The translations under genes were made by a program, and so were the position numbers. The notes below the pieces were generated by a model. It searched no databases. It was not told the origin of the DNA and was given only the letters and a program-made list of their open reading frames with translations. Of a stretch of DNA of 64,000 nt, positions 1-8,073 are shown one piece after another. Position 1 is the first letter of the stretch, and every line of letters starts with the position of its first letter. The DNA comes from Actinomycetota bacterium (lineage in GTDB: Bacteria; Actinomycetota; Actinomycetes; S36-B12; CAIYMF01): assembly GCA_020161245.1 (NCBI GenBank), contig JAIUOK010000012.1, positions 1-64,000 of the forward strand, in the 5' to 3' direction.

Positions 1-160
1 CCACGGGCCCGAGCCGCCGACCGACCCACCCTTCTAAGCACCCCCCTTCGAGCTGCGAACCCTCCACCACCCCAGTGCGAGGGCCACAGCCACGCCGACA
101 TGCCAGCCGAACCGCCCCGTATCCGGCATTCGGCATCACTTCGTCAGGCAAGATCAGCCT

Positions 161-544
161 GTGACAGGGGACCGGGACTGGCCAGCGGAGAACGAGTTGG
201 ACGAGCGTCTGGCTGTCTTGGAGGTGGCCGCTAGCCACTTCTACGGGGTGAGGGAGATCGAGCACCTTCTCGTCGGTCTACTGGATCTCATGCGGTCCGA
301 CCGATTGCCCAAGGATCGTTCACTGGCCGCCCTGGAAGCCCGCATGGTGGCGTGGCCGCCAGGAACTGTGGAGTTGCTGGAGTTCACTATGCGAGAGCTC
401 CGCTGGCCTGAGGTTCAGTCCTCACTGAAGATGTCAGCCGCCAACCATCCCGACTTCCGGGCTCGCGACCAGGCGAGACAGGCGCTCGAGGTCTACGCCG
501 AGGACTGGCCGAACGGCGAGATTTACCGGACCTACGCCGAGTGA
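161..544 (+). CDS. Small acidic protein of unknown function
   Basis: I do not recognise this 127-residue protein. It is acidic, Trp- and Glu-rich, predicted soluble and mostly helical, with no signal peptide or membrane segment. The GTG start follows no clear Shine-Dalgarno sequence. Its stop overlaps the GTG start of the next gene by four bases (GTGA), so the two are probably translationally coupled. Small soluble pairs of this kind next to insertion sequences are often immunity proteins or phage remnants, but nothing here proves that. Confidence 0.55.
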   Translation: MTGDRDWPAENELDERLAVLEVAASHFYGVREIEHLLVGLLDLMRSDRLPKDRSLAALEARMVAWPPGTVELLEFTMRELRWPEVQSSLKMSAANHPDFRARDQARQALEVYAEDWPNGEIYRTYAE

Positions 545-864
545 CGTCGTCGAGAAGAAGTGACGATCTCGATCGCTTCACAAGGCATCCTTGCTACGTG
601 ACTGAGGACGAGTTGGACGCTGTTCTGCAACGCGCTGAGGCGGCTGGGCCGGGACCGTGGTGGTCTTCTTGGGAAGGCAGAGACCACGAGTCTGGCGACT
701 CGTTCGTCGGGACCGGGACGCAGGACTCTCGCGGTCCGGACCTGTACATCTCGGCCGACGGCGTCCCTGCCCCCGTCGAGGTGCTGGACTTCATCGCTGC
801 GGCTCGTCAGGACGTGCCAGCGCTGGTGGCAGAGATCCGGCGCCTGCGCCAGTCCCAGCAATAG
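541..864 (+). CDS. Conserved hypothetical protein, paired with upstream gene
   Basis: This 107-residue soluble protein has a Trp-rich centre (GPWWSSWEGRDH) and an amphipathic C-terminal helix (FIAAARQDVPALVAEIRRLR). From memory, this combination recurs in short actinobacterial and phage-associated hypothetical proteins; no biochemical role is known to me. The GTG start overlaps the preceding stop by four bases. The gene ends about 240 bp before the IS110 transposase and may sit immediately beside the insertion point of that element. Confidence 0.55.
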   Translation: MTSSRRSDDLDRFTRHPCYVTEDELDAVLQRAEAAGPGPWWSSWEGRDHESGDSFVGTGTQDSRGPDLYISADGVPAPVEVLDFIAAARQDVPALVAEIRRLRQSQQ

Positions 865-888
865 TGCCCGCGCAGATGTGCCTGATGG

Positions 889-1005
889 ATGGTTCTGGCG
901 GGCGTTGAGCGGTTGCTCGTAGCGTCCGGGGTTCTGGCGGGCCGTCTCGAGAAGTGCCTGCTACCGGTGCCGGTTGGCTTTCGAACGAAGCGTCGGCCCG
1001 CCAGT
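889..1005 (+). ncRNA. Candidate bridge RNA in the IS110 left end
   Basis: The segment holds a 13-bp direct repeat (GGTTCTGGCGGGC at 891-903 and 930-942). The second copy is complementary over 10 bases to GGCCCGCCAG at 995-1004, giving a long stem around smaller hairpins (TCTCGAGA at 945-952; ACCGG/CCGGT at 963-974). IS110-group elements are known to express a structured bridge RNA from this position, with loops that pair to donor and target DNA. The assignment is inferred from position and folding potential; the guide loops were not identified. Confidence 0.4.
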
Positions 1006-1101
1006 TCCTCAGGCGGTGGCGTGGCTCGTAAGAGGCAAGCACCGGTTCGCATCAGGAGTGCCTGCGGCCGCCGTTCCCTTCGGGTTCCTGAAGGAGGAGC
1101 C

Positions 1102-2118
1102 ATGGTGCTGATCGGGATCGACTCTCACAAGGCCACCCACACCGCGGTGGTGGTCGACGATGACGAGCGCGAGCTCGCGCGGATCAAGGTGAGGTCAGAC
1201 CGCTCGCAGGTCGCGGTGCTGCTGGAGTTCGCCGAGGCCTACCGGCCGCGCCGGTGGGCGATCGAGTCCGCCGGCGGTCTGGGGTTCCTGCTGGCACAGC
1301 AGCTGGTGCGTGCCGGCGAGGACGTCGTCGACGTGCCGGCGACGCTGGCGGCGCGGGTGCGTCTGCTGGGGTCGGGGCGCGGTTCCAAGAACGACCCGAA
1401 CGATGCGCTCTCGACCGCGATCGCGGCGCTGCGGGACCCGCACCTGCGCACGGTGGTGGTCGAGGACCACGCGATGGTGCTGCGGCTGCTCGCCGACCGC
1501 CACCAGGACCTGACCTCGCTGCGGACCCAGGCGGTCTGCCGCCTGCACGCGCTGATCGCCGCTCTGGTGCCGGGCGGGGTCGGGCGGCGGATCTCCGCTG
1601 ATGGCGCGCTATCCCAGCTCCAGGCGGTGCGCCCGAGCACGGTCGTGGAGACCGCCCGCCGCGACCTGGCCCTCGACCTCGTCGCCGACATCCGCCGCCT
1701 CGACGCCGGCATCGCCGCGGTCAAGGCCAGCACCGCCGTCGCGGTCGCCGCGTCGGCAACGACCGTCACCGACGTGTTCGGCGTCGGGCCGGTCGTGGCC
1801 GCGCTGCTGATCGGGCACACCGGCGACATCACCCGGTTCCCGACCCCGGGCCACTACGCCTCCTACAACGGAACGGCCCCGATCGAGGCCTCGTCCGGGA
1901 AGGTCGTGCGGCACCGGCTCAACCAGCGCGGCAACCGCCAGCTCAACCACGCCCTGCACATGGCCGCAGTCACCCAGATCCGCTTCGACACCCCCGGCCG
2001 CGCGTACTACCTGCGCAAGATCGAGGAGGGGAAGTCGGCCAAGGAGGCCCGCCGCGCGCTCAAGCGCAGGATCAGCGACGCGGTCTACCGGCAGATGCGC
2101 GCCGACGCGCTGGGCTGA
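1102..2118 (+). CDS. IS110-family transposase (recombinase)
   Basis: This 338-residue protein is an RNA-guided DNA recombinase that moves the element. The N-terminal DEDD RuvC-like domain shows the first Asp in GIDSHK (residues 5-10), an acidic residue in RWAIES, and the KNDPNDA segment. The C-terminal Transposase_20 domain contains a GVGP helix-hairpin-helix segment and SYNGTAPIEASSGK, where the family has its catalytic Ser. The ATG at 1102 is chosen because AAGGAGGAG lies just upstream and the protein then begins at the conserved VLIGIDSHK; the open frame extending further upstream lies in the non-coding left end. It appears intact. Confidence 0.93.
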   Translation: MVLIGIDSHKATHTAVVVDDDERELARIKVRSDRSQVAVLLEFAEAYRPRRWAIESAGGLGFLLAQQLVRAGEDVVDVPATLAARVRLLGSGRGSKNDPNDALSTAIAALRDPHLRTVVVEDHAMVLRLLADRHQDLTSLRTQAVCRLHALIAALVPGGVGRRISADGALSQLQAVRPSTVVETARRDLALDLVADIRRLDAGIAAVKASTAVAVAASATTVTDVFGVGPVVAALLIGHTGDITRFPTPGHYASYNGTAPIEASSGKVVRHRLNQRGNRQLNHALHMAAVTQIRFDTPGRAYYLRKIEEGKSAKEARRALKRRISDAVYRQMRADALG

Positions 2119-2126
2119 CCACGACC

Positions 2127-2148
2127 CGGACATGAAGAGGTCCGGGAG
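2127..2148 (+). terminator. Hairpin after the IS110 transposase
   Basis: CCCGGAC and GTCCGGG form a 7-bp stem around an 8-nt loop nine bases past the transposase stop. It could end the transposase transcript or belong to the right end of the element. No U-tract follows. The DNA from here to 2377 (about 230 bp) shows no gene. Confidence 0.4.
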
Positions 2149-2377
2149 GGCAACCAGGGCGCGACTCTGACTCCAGCGCGGCCGGCACCACACCCTGATA
2201 GCCGGCTCTTCGGATGAGCCACTCCCGGACTCGAAACCGAAAGTACGCCTCTGACATCACCCTGCCAAGAGGCGATCCCGCCATGCCTGAAACCAGGCCT
2301 TGACAAGCAAGAGGCTTCGATAGTGCTTGGTCGGTGGCGCGGCTGACAGCGGTCGTGCGGCTCGGCATAGTGGCGGC

Positions 2378-2581
2378 ATGACGTGCCCGTACTGCGAGAC
2401 GGAGATGGCGGCCGGCGTGACCGTGGGTCGCTCGCCGGGTGTGAAGTTCAAGCCCGAGCGCAGCATCGCCGGCGACATCGGCGGCACGCTGCTGACCGAC
2501 GGCTTCTTCAACCATTCCGCGCCGGCGCTCCGATGCGCGACCTGCGGCACGGTCATCGTCCCTGGGCCGAAGAGGCGCTGA
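2378..2581 (+). CDS. Small zinc-ribbon protein (DUF6487 type)
   Basis: This 67-residue protein carries two Cys pairs, CPYC at residues 3-6 and CATC near residue 53, which form a four-Cys zinc ribbon. The stretch LLTDGFFNHSAPALRC is a recurrent signature of this family as I recall it. Its role is unknown; proteins like this are usually single-domain, cytosolic and widespread in actinobacteria and firmicutes. The ATG at 2378 is preferred over upstream in-frame TTG codons because the ribbon starts immediately after it. It stands alone and converges on the DUF4188 gene 15 bp downstream. Confidence 0.75.
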   Translation: MTCPYCETEMAAGVTVGRSPGVKFKPERSIAGDIGGTLLTDGFFNHSAPALRCATCGTVIVPGPKRR

Positions 2582-2596
2582 ATCCGAGCCGATCCC

Positions 2597-3067
2597 TCAG
2601 CTGCCGAGGCGGGTGCGGGCGGAGTCGCGGGCCTCGGTGACGGTGAGCGGGCGGCCTGCTCGCTGCAGACCCATGACCGGCATGTTCTGGTAGACCGACT
2701 CGTAGTCGCCCGCCGACACCTTGAAGGTCTCGTGCCAGATGCCGGCGCCAGCGCGGTCGCCCTCGGCGAGGCGGTTCCACTCGCGCCACACCGGTGCGTG
2801 CTTCGCGGACGGGTTGCGCGCGTAGGCCTCGAGGGCATCGAACGACCGCCAGTACTGCACGATCACGCCGCCGACGTCGCCGTAGACCTGGAAGCTGAGC
2901 AGCCCGTGCGACGGATCGGACGCGAGCTCGACGAGCATCTCCCGCATGGCCTGCAGCAGCCGGACGGCATCCGGGTGCGCCGAGGGGTCGTGCACGGCGG
3001 CACCGATGAGGAAGACGACGAAGTCGCCGTCGAGCTCGGCCGTCCAGCGGCCCGGTTGCAGCGCCAT
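2597..3067 (-). CDS. DUF4188 family protein (possible monooxygenase-like fold)
   Basis: The 156-residue protein matches the DUF4188 family, dimeric alpha-beta barrel-like proteins. Recognisable pieces are the opening PGRWTAELDGDFVVFLIGAAVHD, the central VIVQYWRSFDALEAYAR and the closing WHETFKVSAGDYESVYQNMP. Family members have been linked to phenylacetaldoxime dehydratase-like or alkane-oxidation functions by annotation only. It lies downstream of the catabolic operon but is separated from it by a strong hairpin (3129-3184), so it probably has its own promoter and is not a pathway member. Confidence 0.8.
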   Translation of the reverse strand: MALQPGRWTAELDGDFVVFLIGAAVHDPSAHPDAVRLLQAMREMLVELASDPSHGLLSFQVYGDVGGVIVQYWRSFDALEAYARNPSAKHAPVWREWNRLAEGDRAGAGIWHETFKVSAGDYESVYQNMPVMGLQRAGRPLTVTEARDSARTRLGS

Positions 3068-3128
3068 GGCGAGACCGTGCCACGGGCCAGCGCCCGACGT
3101 CCTCGGATTCGCGGCGACGGGGACGCGT

Positions 3129-3184
3129 GTTACACCCGCGACTGCACAGAAGCGGCCCCGTTCTTGTGCAGTCCCGGGTGTAAC
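3129..3184. terminator. Long imperfect hairpin ending the leftward catabolic operon
   Basis: Two arms of about 22 bases, beginning GTTACACCCG and ending CGGGTGTAAC, pair with one mismatch and a one-base bulge around a GC-rich loop. It starts 20 bp past the stop of the HAD gene, read leftward, and lies just before the DUF4188 start. It is likely the terminator of the nine-gene operon. Confidence 0.6.
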
Positions 3185-3203
3185 TCGAGGCGGGGGAGAG
3201 GCG

Positions 3204-3833
3204 TCAGACGCCGAGGGTGTTCCGCAGCTCGGCGACGGAGGCGGCGGGGTCGGTGGTGTCGAACCGGAAGGCCTGCAGGCCGGCCGAGCGGGCGCCCTCG
3301 ACGTTGGCGGTGAGGTCGTCGATGAACAGCGTGCGCGCGGGGTCGGCGCCGAGGGCGACCACGGCAGCGGTGTACGACGCCGGGTCGGGCTTGCGCACGC
3401 CGATGTCGAGGGAGTCGACGATGCGCTCGAAGTACTGCTTGTACTCCCAGGTGTCTTTCCAACCGACGCCGAGGAACTTGGTGGCGTCGTTGGTCAGGAC
3501 GGCCTGGCGGTAGCGCTTCGGGATGTCGCCGAGGAGCGCGACGACGACCGGCCGGCCGCGGCCCTCCCAGCCGAGCTCGCGTAGCGCGTCGTAGAGGTGC
3601 AGGCCCGGCACGGTCTTGCGGGCGAGGTCCTCGATGTCGCGCCAGTACTCGGGCTCGTCGCGCTCGCCTGAGTCGACCTTGTCGTACTCGGCGTCGCCCT
3701 CGGGCACGAACGGGCCGCGCGGCAGGGTGCCGCGCGGCATGCCGGTCGCGTCCTCGAGCTCGTCGAAGCGCTCGAACGGGCTCTCGTAGAGCACCTGGCC
3801 GATGTCCCAGAGCACCACGTCGATGTCGGTCAC
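3204..3833 (-). CDS. HAD-superfamily phosphatase, last gene of the lower-pathway operon
   Basis: This 209-residue HAD hydrolase has nucleophile motif I DIGQV (Asp10), motif II LTND, motif III RKPDP and motif IV FIDD, so the phosphotransfer core is complete. The acid two residues after the nucleophile is replaced by Gly, as in DxGxV phosphatases such as YihX, which are active. The GTG start overlaps the Rieske ferredoxin stop by four bases. In a cluster with an aryl-phosphate-forming enzyme, it is a candidate to release phosphate from an aryl phosphate or its oxidised product, much as the HAD protein CreD does in the Corynebacterium p-cresol pathway. Substrate is inferred from context. A paralogue lies at 18056-18703. 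Confidence 0.85.
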   Translation of the reverse strand: MTDIDVVLWDIGQVLYESPFERFDELEDATGMPRGTLPRGPFVPEGDAEYDKVDSGERDEPEYWRDIEDLARKTVPGLHLYDALRELGWEGRGRPVVVALLGDIPKRYRQAVLTNDATKFLGVGWKDTWEYKQYFERIVDSLDIGVRKPDPASYTAAVVALGADPARTLFIDDLTANVEGARSAGLQAFRFDTTDPAASVAELRNTLGV

Positions 3834-4216
3834 GCCGTCTCCGTCCCGGTAGGTCGGCCCTCGCGGGCATGGGCAAGCAGGATCTCGCGCATCGTCAGCA
3901 CCGGCGCGGGATCGGGCACCTCGATCTCGATCTCGTCGCCGACGACGGTCACGGGGTAGGCCGGCAGCGGCTCGCCGAGGGTGTCGACGCGCGACCCGGT
4001 GCGCAGGTCGTACTGCCAGAAGTGCGACGGGCAGGTGACGACGCCGTCGCGCACGACGCCGGTCAGCAGCGACGCCTGCCGGTGGCGGCAGGCGTCCTCG
4101 ACGGCGTACGGGCGGCCCTCGACGAGCGCGACGAGGACGGGGCAGGACGGCGTCTCGACGCGCATCCTGCCCCGCTGCTCCAGCTCCTCGAGCCGGACGC
4201 GGACGACCTGGGCCAT
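3830..4216 (-). CDS. Rieske [2Fe-2S] ferredoxin
   Basis: This 128-residue soluble protein has the Rieske ligands Cys43-x-His45 (ACRHRQASL) and Cys62-x2-His65 (TCPSHFWQYDL). The short length and absence of a mononuclear-iron domain mark it as an electron carrier rather than an oxygenase. Its likely partners are the Rieske oxygenase at 15711-16973 and the FprA-type reductase at 18767-20104, both in the divergent operon, giving a three-component system. The C-terminus extends about 25 residues beyond the usual ferredoxin fold (MREILLAHAREGRP). It overlaps the HAD gene and sits 3 bp after the tautomerase. Confidence 0.9.
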   Translation of the reverse strand: MAQVVRVRLEELEQRGRMRVETPSCPVLVALVEGRPYAVEDACRHRQASLLTGVVRDGVVTCPSHFWQYDLRTGSRVDTLGEPLPAYPVTVVGDEIEIEVPDPAPVLTMREILLAHAREGRPTGTETA

Positions 4217-4219
4217 CCG

Positions 4220-4459
4220 CTACGTGCCCTCGGCGGGGGAGGACGGTCCGTTGGTCGCGTTGGGGTCGGTACCGCGGACGAGGGAGTACGGCTGGCCGCC
4301 GACGCCCCAGTCGTCCGGGCCCACCTCTCGGATGACCACGCGGATGCGGTCGCGCGGGGTGCCGGTCGCCTCGAAGGCGGCCTCGGTGAGCTTGCTGATG
4401 AGCGCGTGCTTCTGCTCGACGGTGCGTCCCTGCACCATCGTGACCTCGATGAGCGGCAT
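4220..4459 (-). CDS. 4-Oxalocrotonate tautomerase family enzyme
   Basis: This 79-residue protein begins MPLIEVTMVQGRTVEQKHAL. Removal of Met leaves the catalytic N-terminal Pro of the family, and the Arg-rich strand RIRVVIREV follows. It interconverts 2-hydroxymuconate and 2-oxo-3-hexenedioate in the oxalocrotonate branch of meta-cleavage pathways. The C-terminal tail after about residue 62 is longer than the 62-residue XylH/DmpI type. A Shine-Dalgarno stretch AGGAAGGGACC precedes the start. It lies between a hydratase/decarboxylase gene and the Rieske ferredoxin. Confidence 0.92.
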   Translation of the reverse strand: MPLIEVTMVQGRTVEQKHALISKLTEAAFEATGTPRDRIRVVIREVGPDDWGVGGQPYSLVRGTDPNATNGPSSPAEGT

Positions 4460-4506
4460 GGTCCCTTCCTAGTCCTGGGCCCGCGCGGGGCCTGCAGTCG
4501 TTCGCC

Positions 4507-5280
4507 TCACCGGAACGCCACCTCGAGGCTGCCGAGCCGGTCGAACCGGGCGACGACCGTGTCGCCCGGAGCGACGGCGACAGCCTCCGTCATGCCGCCG
4601 GCCATGACGACGTGCCCGGCCTCCAGCCCCTTGCCGCGGGCGGCCAGCGTGCGCACCAGCCAGGCGACGGCCGCGGCCGGGTGGCCCATGACGGACGCGC
4701 CAGCGGCGGTGTGGGCGAGCTCGCCGTTCTTCTCCAGCACGCAGCCGGTGAGGCGCAGGTCGATGCCGTAGGGGTCGATGGCCGTGCCGCCGAGGATGAA
4801 GCCCGCCGACGACGCGTTATCGGCCACGACGTCGTTGAACGTGAAGCGGTAGCCGGCGTAGCGGGAGTCGAGGACGTCGAGCGCGCCGAAGCACGCCTCG
4901 GTGGCGGCGAGCACGTGCGACGCCGTGATGTGCGGCCCTTCGAGGTCGCGGCCGAGCAGGAAGGCGATCTCGGGCTCGACCCGCGGCTGGATGTAGTCGC
5001 CGCACACGACGGTCTGGCCGGTGTCGATCTGCATGTCGTCGGTGAGCCACCCGTAGAGCGGCCGGTCGACCTTCATCTGCACCTGCTTGGCGCGGCTGGT
5101 GAGGCCGAGCTTGGCCCCCACCAGCCGGGCGCCGCCGTCGATGCGGGCCTGGACGACGGCGTCCTGCACCTCGAGCGCCGTGGGCTCGTCGAGCTCCTGC
5201 TCGTCGCTGAGCGGCGCGATGCCGGTGCGGTCGCGGACGGCCGCGAGCAGCTTCTCGGCGAACGGGCCGGGGCCGGTCAC
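4507..5280 (-). CDS. 2-Oxopent-4-enoate hydratase / 4-oxalocrotonate decarboxylase family, paralogue 1
   Basis: This 257-residue protein belongs to the family containing 2-hydroxypenta-2,4-dienoate hydratase (DmpE/MhpD) and 4-oxalocrotonate decarboxylase (DmpH/XylI). The divalent-metal motif is PRVEPEIAFLLG, with VGAKLGLTS as the substrate-pocket segment. The GTG start is set by its four-base overlap with the aldolase stop. The two activities cannot be separated reliably by eye. Because the cluster has a tautomerase and three such paralogues, one is expected to be the decarboxylase and another the hydratase; adjacency to the tautomerase makes this one a reasonable decarboxylase candidate. Confidence 0.88.
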   Translation of the reverse strand: MTGPGPFAEKLLAAVRDRTGIAPLSDEQELDEPTALEVQDAVVQARIDGGARLVGAKLGLTSRAKQVQMKVDRPLYGWLTDDMQIDTGQTVVCGDYIQPRVEPEIAFLLGRDLEGPHITASHVLAATEACFGALDVLDSRYAGYRFTFNDVVADNASSAGFILGGTAIDPYGIDLRLTGCVLEKNGELAHTAAGASVMGHPAAAVAWLVRTLAARGKGLEAGHVVMAGGMTEAVAVAPGDTVVARFDRLGSLEVAFR

Positions 5281-6341
5281 GGGGCGGCCTCGCGCTCGGC
5301 GTGACGGCGGGCGAGGTCGACCGCGACGTCGATGATCATGTCCTCCTGGCCGCCGACCATCTTGCGCCGGCCGAGCTCGATGAGGATGTCGGCCTCCGGC
5401 ACCCCGTACCGCTCGGCGGCCTTCTTGGCGTGCAGCAGGAACGAGCTGTAGACGCCGGAGTAGCCGAGCAGCAGGCCGGCCCGGTCGATGATCTGCTGGC
5501 GCGGCATGAGCGGCCGGGTGATGTCCTCGGCGACGTCCATGAGCGCGAGCGGGTCGACGCCGCTGGCGATGCCTTCGCGCTCGCACACCGCGGCGAGGAT
5601 CTCGGTGGGGCAGTTGCCCGCGCCGGCACCGAGGCCCGCGCTGGTGCCGTCGAGGTTGCGTGCACCTTCCTCGTAGGCCGCGATTGAGTTCGCGACCGCG
5701 AGGGAGAGGTTCTGGTGGGCGTGCACGCCGAGAGGCACATCGATGCGGCTCACGACCTCGGCGACGCGGGCCCGTACGGCGTTGGTGGTGAGGGCTCCTG
5801 CGGAGTCGGCGAAGTAGACCGTGTCGGCGCCGTAGGACTCGAGCAGCTTCGCCTGCTCGGCGAGCCCCTCGGGGGAGTTCATGTGCGCCATCATGAGGAA
5901 GCCGACGGCCTCCATGCCGAGGTCCTTGGCCATCTTGATGTGCTGCTCGGTGATGTCGGCCTCGGTGCAGTGCACCGCGATGCGGGCCACGCCGACGCCG
6001 AGGTCGCGCACCTTCTTCAGCTCGTCGACGGTGCCGATGCCGGGAACGAGCAGCACCGCGATCTGGGCGTTCGTCGTCGCCTCGACGGCAGCGGCGACGA
6101 GCTGCATCTCGTCGACCTTGCTGAACCCGTAGTTGAACGACGAGCCGCCGAGGCCGTCGCCGTGCGACACCTCGATCACCTGCACGCCTGCGGCGTCGAG
6201 GCCCTTGACGATCGCCACGACCTGGTCGACGTCGTATTGGTGGGAGATCGCGTGCGAACCGTCGCGCAGCGTGGAGTCGATGAGCCGGAAATCCCGCTTC
6301 ACCTCGGTGCCGGATGCGGGCTGCTCGACGACGGCGGTCAT
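5277..6341 (-). CDS. 4-Hydroxy-2-oxovalerate aldolase
   Basis: This 354-residue class II aldolase of the DmpG/BphI/HsaF family splits 4-hydroxy-2-oxovalerate into pyruvate and acetaldehyde. [10 protein letters not shown] near residue 22 supplies the catalytic Arg-Asp pair, and [13 protein letters not shown] supplies the two metal-binding His. The C-terminal communication domain that channels acetaldehyde to the dehydrogenase is present. The ATG at 6341 overlaps the dehydrogenase stop (ATGA), the usual arrangement for the complex-forming partners. A short N-terminal tail ([16 protein letters not shown]) precedes the barrel. Confidence 0.97.
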   Translation of the reverse strand: MTAVVEQPASGTEVKRDFRLIDSTLRDGSHAISHQYDVDQVVAIVKGLDAAGVQVIEVSHGDGLGGSSFNYGFSKVDEMQLVAAAVEATTNAQIAVLLVPGIGTVDELKKVRDLGVGVARIAVHCTEADITEQHIKMAKDLGMEAVGFLMMAHMNSPEGLAEQAKLLESYGADTVYFADSAGALTTNAVRARVAEVVSRIDVPLGVHAHQNLSLAVANSIAAYEEGARNLDGTSAGLGAGAGNCPTEILAAVCEREGIASGVDPLALMDVAEDITRPLMPRQQIIDRAGLLLGYSGVYSSFLLHAKKAAERYGVPEADILIELGRRKMVGGQEDMIIDVAVDLARRHAEREAAP

Positions 6342-7258
6342 GCCATCACCTCCTGGGTGCTGGCGGCGCGGTGGTGCGCGATGGCCTCGCCGACGCGCAG
6401 CGCGGCGGCGGTCATGATGTCGAGGTTGCCGGCGTAGGTCGGCAGGTAGTCGCCGGCGCCCTCCACCTCGAGGAGGACCACCACGCGGTGCGGCACGACG
6501 CCGCCCGGGGTGTGGAAGGGGCCCTCCTCGATGAGGGGCACGCTCTTGAGCCGGTAGCCGGGCACGTAAGCCGCGACGCTCGCCACCATCTCCTCGACGG
6601 AGTCGATGACGGCCTGGTGATCGGTGCCCTCCGGCAGACCGCAGAACACGGTGTTGCGCATGAGGATCGGCGGCTCGGCGGGGTTGAGCACGATGATCGC
6701 CTTGCCGATCTCGGCGCCGCCGATCTCCTCGAGCGCGCGCGAGGTCGTGCGGGTGAACTCGTCGATGTTCTGGCGCGTGCCGGGGCCCGCGGACTTCGAC
6801 GACACCGACGACACCATCTCGGCGTAGGGGACCCGGGTCACCCGGCTGACCGCAGCGACCATCGGCGTGGTCGCCTGGCCGCCGCACGTCACCATGTTGA
6901 CGTTGGGGGCATCGAGGTGGGCGCCGAGGTTCACCGGCGGGATCACCTTCGGGCCGATGGCCGCGGGCGTGAGGTCGACGGCGGTGATGCCGAGGCCCTG
7001 CAGCACCTCGTTGTGCTTGCGGTGCACATAGGCGCTCGTGGCGTCGAAGACGATCTTCACGGCGTCGGGGTTCTCGGCCACCCAGTCGATGCCGTTGTGC
7101 GGCGCCTCGTAGCCGCGGTCGCGGGCGCGGCGCAGGCCGTCGCTCGCAGGGTCGATGCCGATGAGCGCCACGAGGTCGAGCACGTCGGAGCGCTCAAGCT
7201 TGTACATCAGGTCGGTGCCGATGTTGCCCGACCCGATGATGGCGACGGGGAGTCCCAC
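6338..7258 (-). CDS. Acetaldehyde dehydrogenase (acylating)
   Basis: This 306-residue NAD-dependent enzyme converts acetaldehyde plus CoA to acetyl-CoA and forms a channelling complex with the aldolase. The Rossmann motif GSGNIGTD lies near the N-terminus and the catalytic Cys is Cys125 in [12 protein letters not shown]. Length matches the DmpF/BphJ family. The GTG start at 7258 is favoured by the purine-rich AGAAGAGGCGG upstream and by starting directly at the nucleotide-binding strand. It is followed by the aldolase with a four-base overlap, and a 26-bp gap separates it from the hydratase gene upstream. Confidence 0.97.
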   Translation of the reverse strand: MGLPVAIIGSGNIGTDLMYKLERSDVLDLVALIGIDPASDGLRRARDRGYEAPHNGIDWVAENPDAVKIVFDATSAYVHRKHNEVLQGLGITAVDLTPAAIGPKVIPPVNLGAHLDAPNVNMVTCGGQATTPMVAAVSRVTRVPYAEMVSSVSSKSAGPGTRQNIDEFTRTTSRALEEIGGAEIGKAIIVLNPAEPPILMRNTVFCGLPEGTDHQAVIDSVEEMVASVAAYVPGYRLKSVPLIEEGPFHTPGGVVPHRVVVLLEVEGAGDYLPTYAGNLDIMTAAALRVGEAIAHHRAASTQEVMA

Positions 7259-7284
7259 GGGATCCGCCTCTTCTCTGGTGGTGT

Positions 7285-8073
7285 TCAGACGATCCGGACT
7301 GTCACGGGGCCGAGCCGGTCGAACTCGGCGCGGTAGGTCTCGCCCGCCTGCACGGGCACGGCGGCGTGGAGGGCGCCGGTCATGACGACGGAGCCGGCCT
7401 TGAGCGAGTCGCCGAGGCCGTGGAGCGTGCGGACGAGCCAGGCGACGGCGGCGGCGGGGTCGCCGAGCGCGGCTGCCCCGGCCCCGGTGGCCACGACGTC
7501 GCCGTCGCGGGTGAAGACCATGCCGATGAGGCGCAGGTCGACGTCGGTCACCGGGACGGCGCGGCCCGAGAGCACGATCGCCCCGGAGCTGGCCATGTCC
7601 GCGACGGTGTCGGGGAGCTTGATCTTCCAGTCGGCCACGCGCGAGTCGACGAGCTCCTGCGCCGCGACCACGCCCTCGGTGGCCCGCAGGACGTCGAGCG
7701 GGGTGCAGCGCGGCCCGGAGAGGTCCTCGCCGAGCACCAGCGCGATCTCGGCCTCGAGCTTGGGGGAGATGTAGTCGGTCGCGGCAACGGCGGCGCCGTC
7801 GATGTTCACGTGGCTGGCCATCACCGGTGCGAAGTCCGGCGACCCGACGCCGAGCATCTCCTGCATCGGCTTGCTGGTGAGGCCGAGCTTGTAGCCGACG
7901 ATCGAGTCTCCGTCCTCGAGGTAGCGGCGCACGATGCCCTGCTGCACCAGGTAGCCGTCCTCCATCGTCAGCGAGGGGTCGGCGTCGGTGAGGGGCGGGA
8001 TCGGCTCGCGGGTGAGGCGGGCCTGGTAGAGCGCGGCGGCGAGCTCGTCGGCGCGCTCCGGGCTGATCGTCAT
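7285..8073 (-). CDS. 2-Oxopent-4-enoate hydratase / 4-oxalocrotonate decarboxylase family, paralogue 2
   Basis: This 262-residue enzyme has the segment VGYKLGLTS, the metal motif [12 protein letters not shown] and [22 protein letters not shown]. It acts in the lower meta-cleavage pathway, adding water to 2-hydroxypenta-2,4-dienoate or decarboxylating oxalocrotonate. The ATG at 8073 overlaps the IclR stop (ATGA). In the metal motif, Ala replaces the Pro found in paralogues 1 and 3 (LEAEI versus VEPEI), so it may be the functionally distinct member. Position directly before the dehydrogenase-aldolase pair favours a hydratase role, but this is inference. Confidence 0.88.
   Translation of the reverse strand: MTISPERADELAAALYQARLTREPIPPLTDADPSLTMEDGYLVQQGIVRRYLEDGDSIVGYKLGLTSKPMQEMLGVGSPDFAPVMASHVNIDGAAVAATDYISPKLEAEIALVLGEDLSGPRCTPLDVLRATEGVVAAQELVDSRVADWKIKLPDTVADMASSGAIVLSGRAVPVTDVDLRLIGMVFTRDGDVVATGAGAAALGDPAAAVAWLVRTLHGLGDSLKAGSVVMTGALHAAVPVQAGETYRAEFDRLGPVTVRIV

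Larger units (their letters stand above)
870..2150 (+). mobile_element. IS110-family insertion sequence (approximate limits)
   Basis: A single transposase gene (1102-2118) is preceded by about 237 bp of structured non-coding DNA and followed by a short hairpin (7-bp arms, about 2127-2148). IS110 elements normally lack terminal inverted repeats and do not leave classical target duplications, so the exact ends cannot be read from one copy. The limits given are the largest plausible span between the flanking hypothetical gene and the non-coding DNA downstream. A long non-coding left end is typical of the IS110 group; in the IS1111 group it lies on the right. Confidence 0.6.

Noticed and set aside
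1-160. A gene or RNA at the left edge of the window.
   Set aside because: No convincing frame, structure or motif was seen in the first 160 bases.
2127-2148. Hairpin after the transposase as a terminal inverted repeat of the element.
   Set aside because: No matching arm is seen at the left side, and IS110 elements normally have no terminal inverted repeats.
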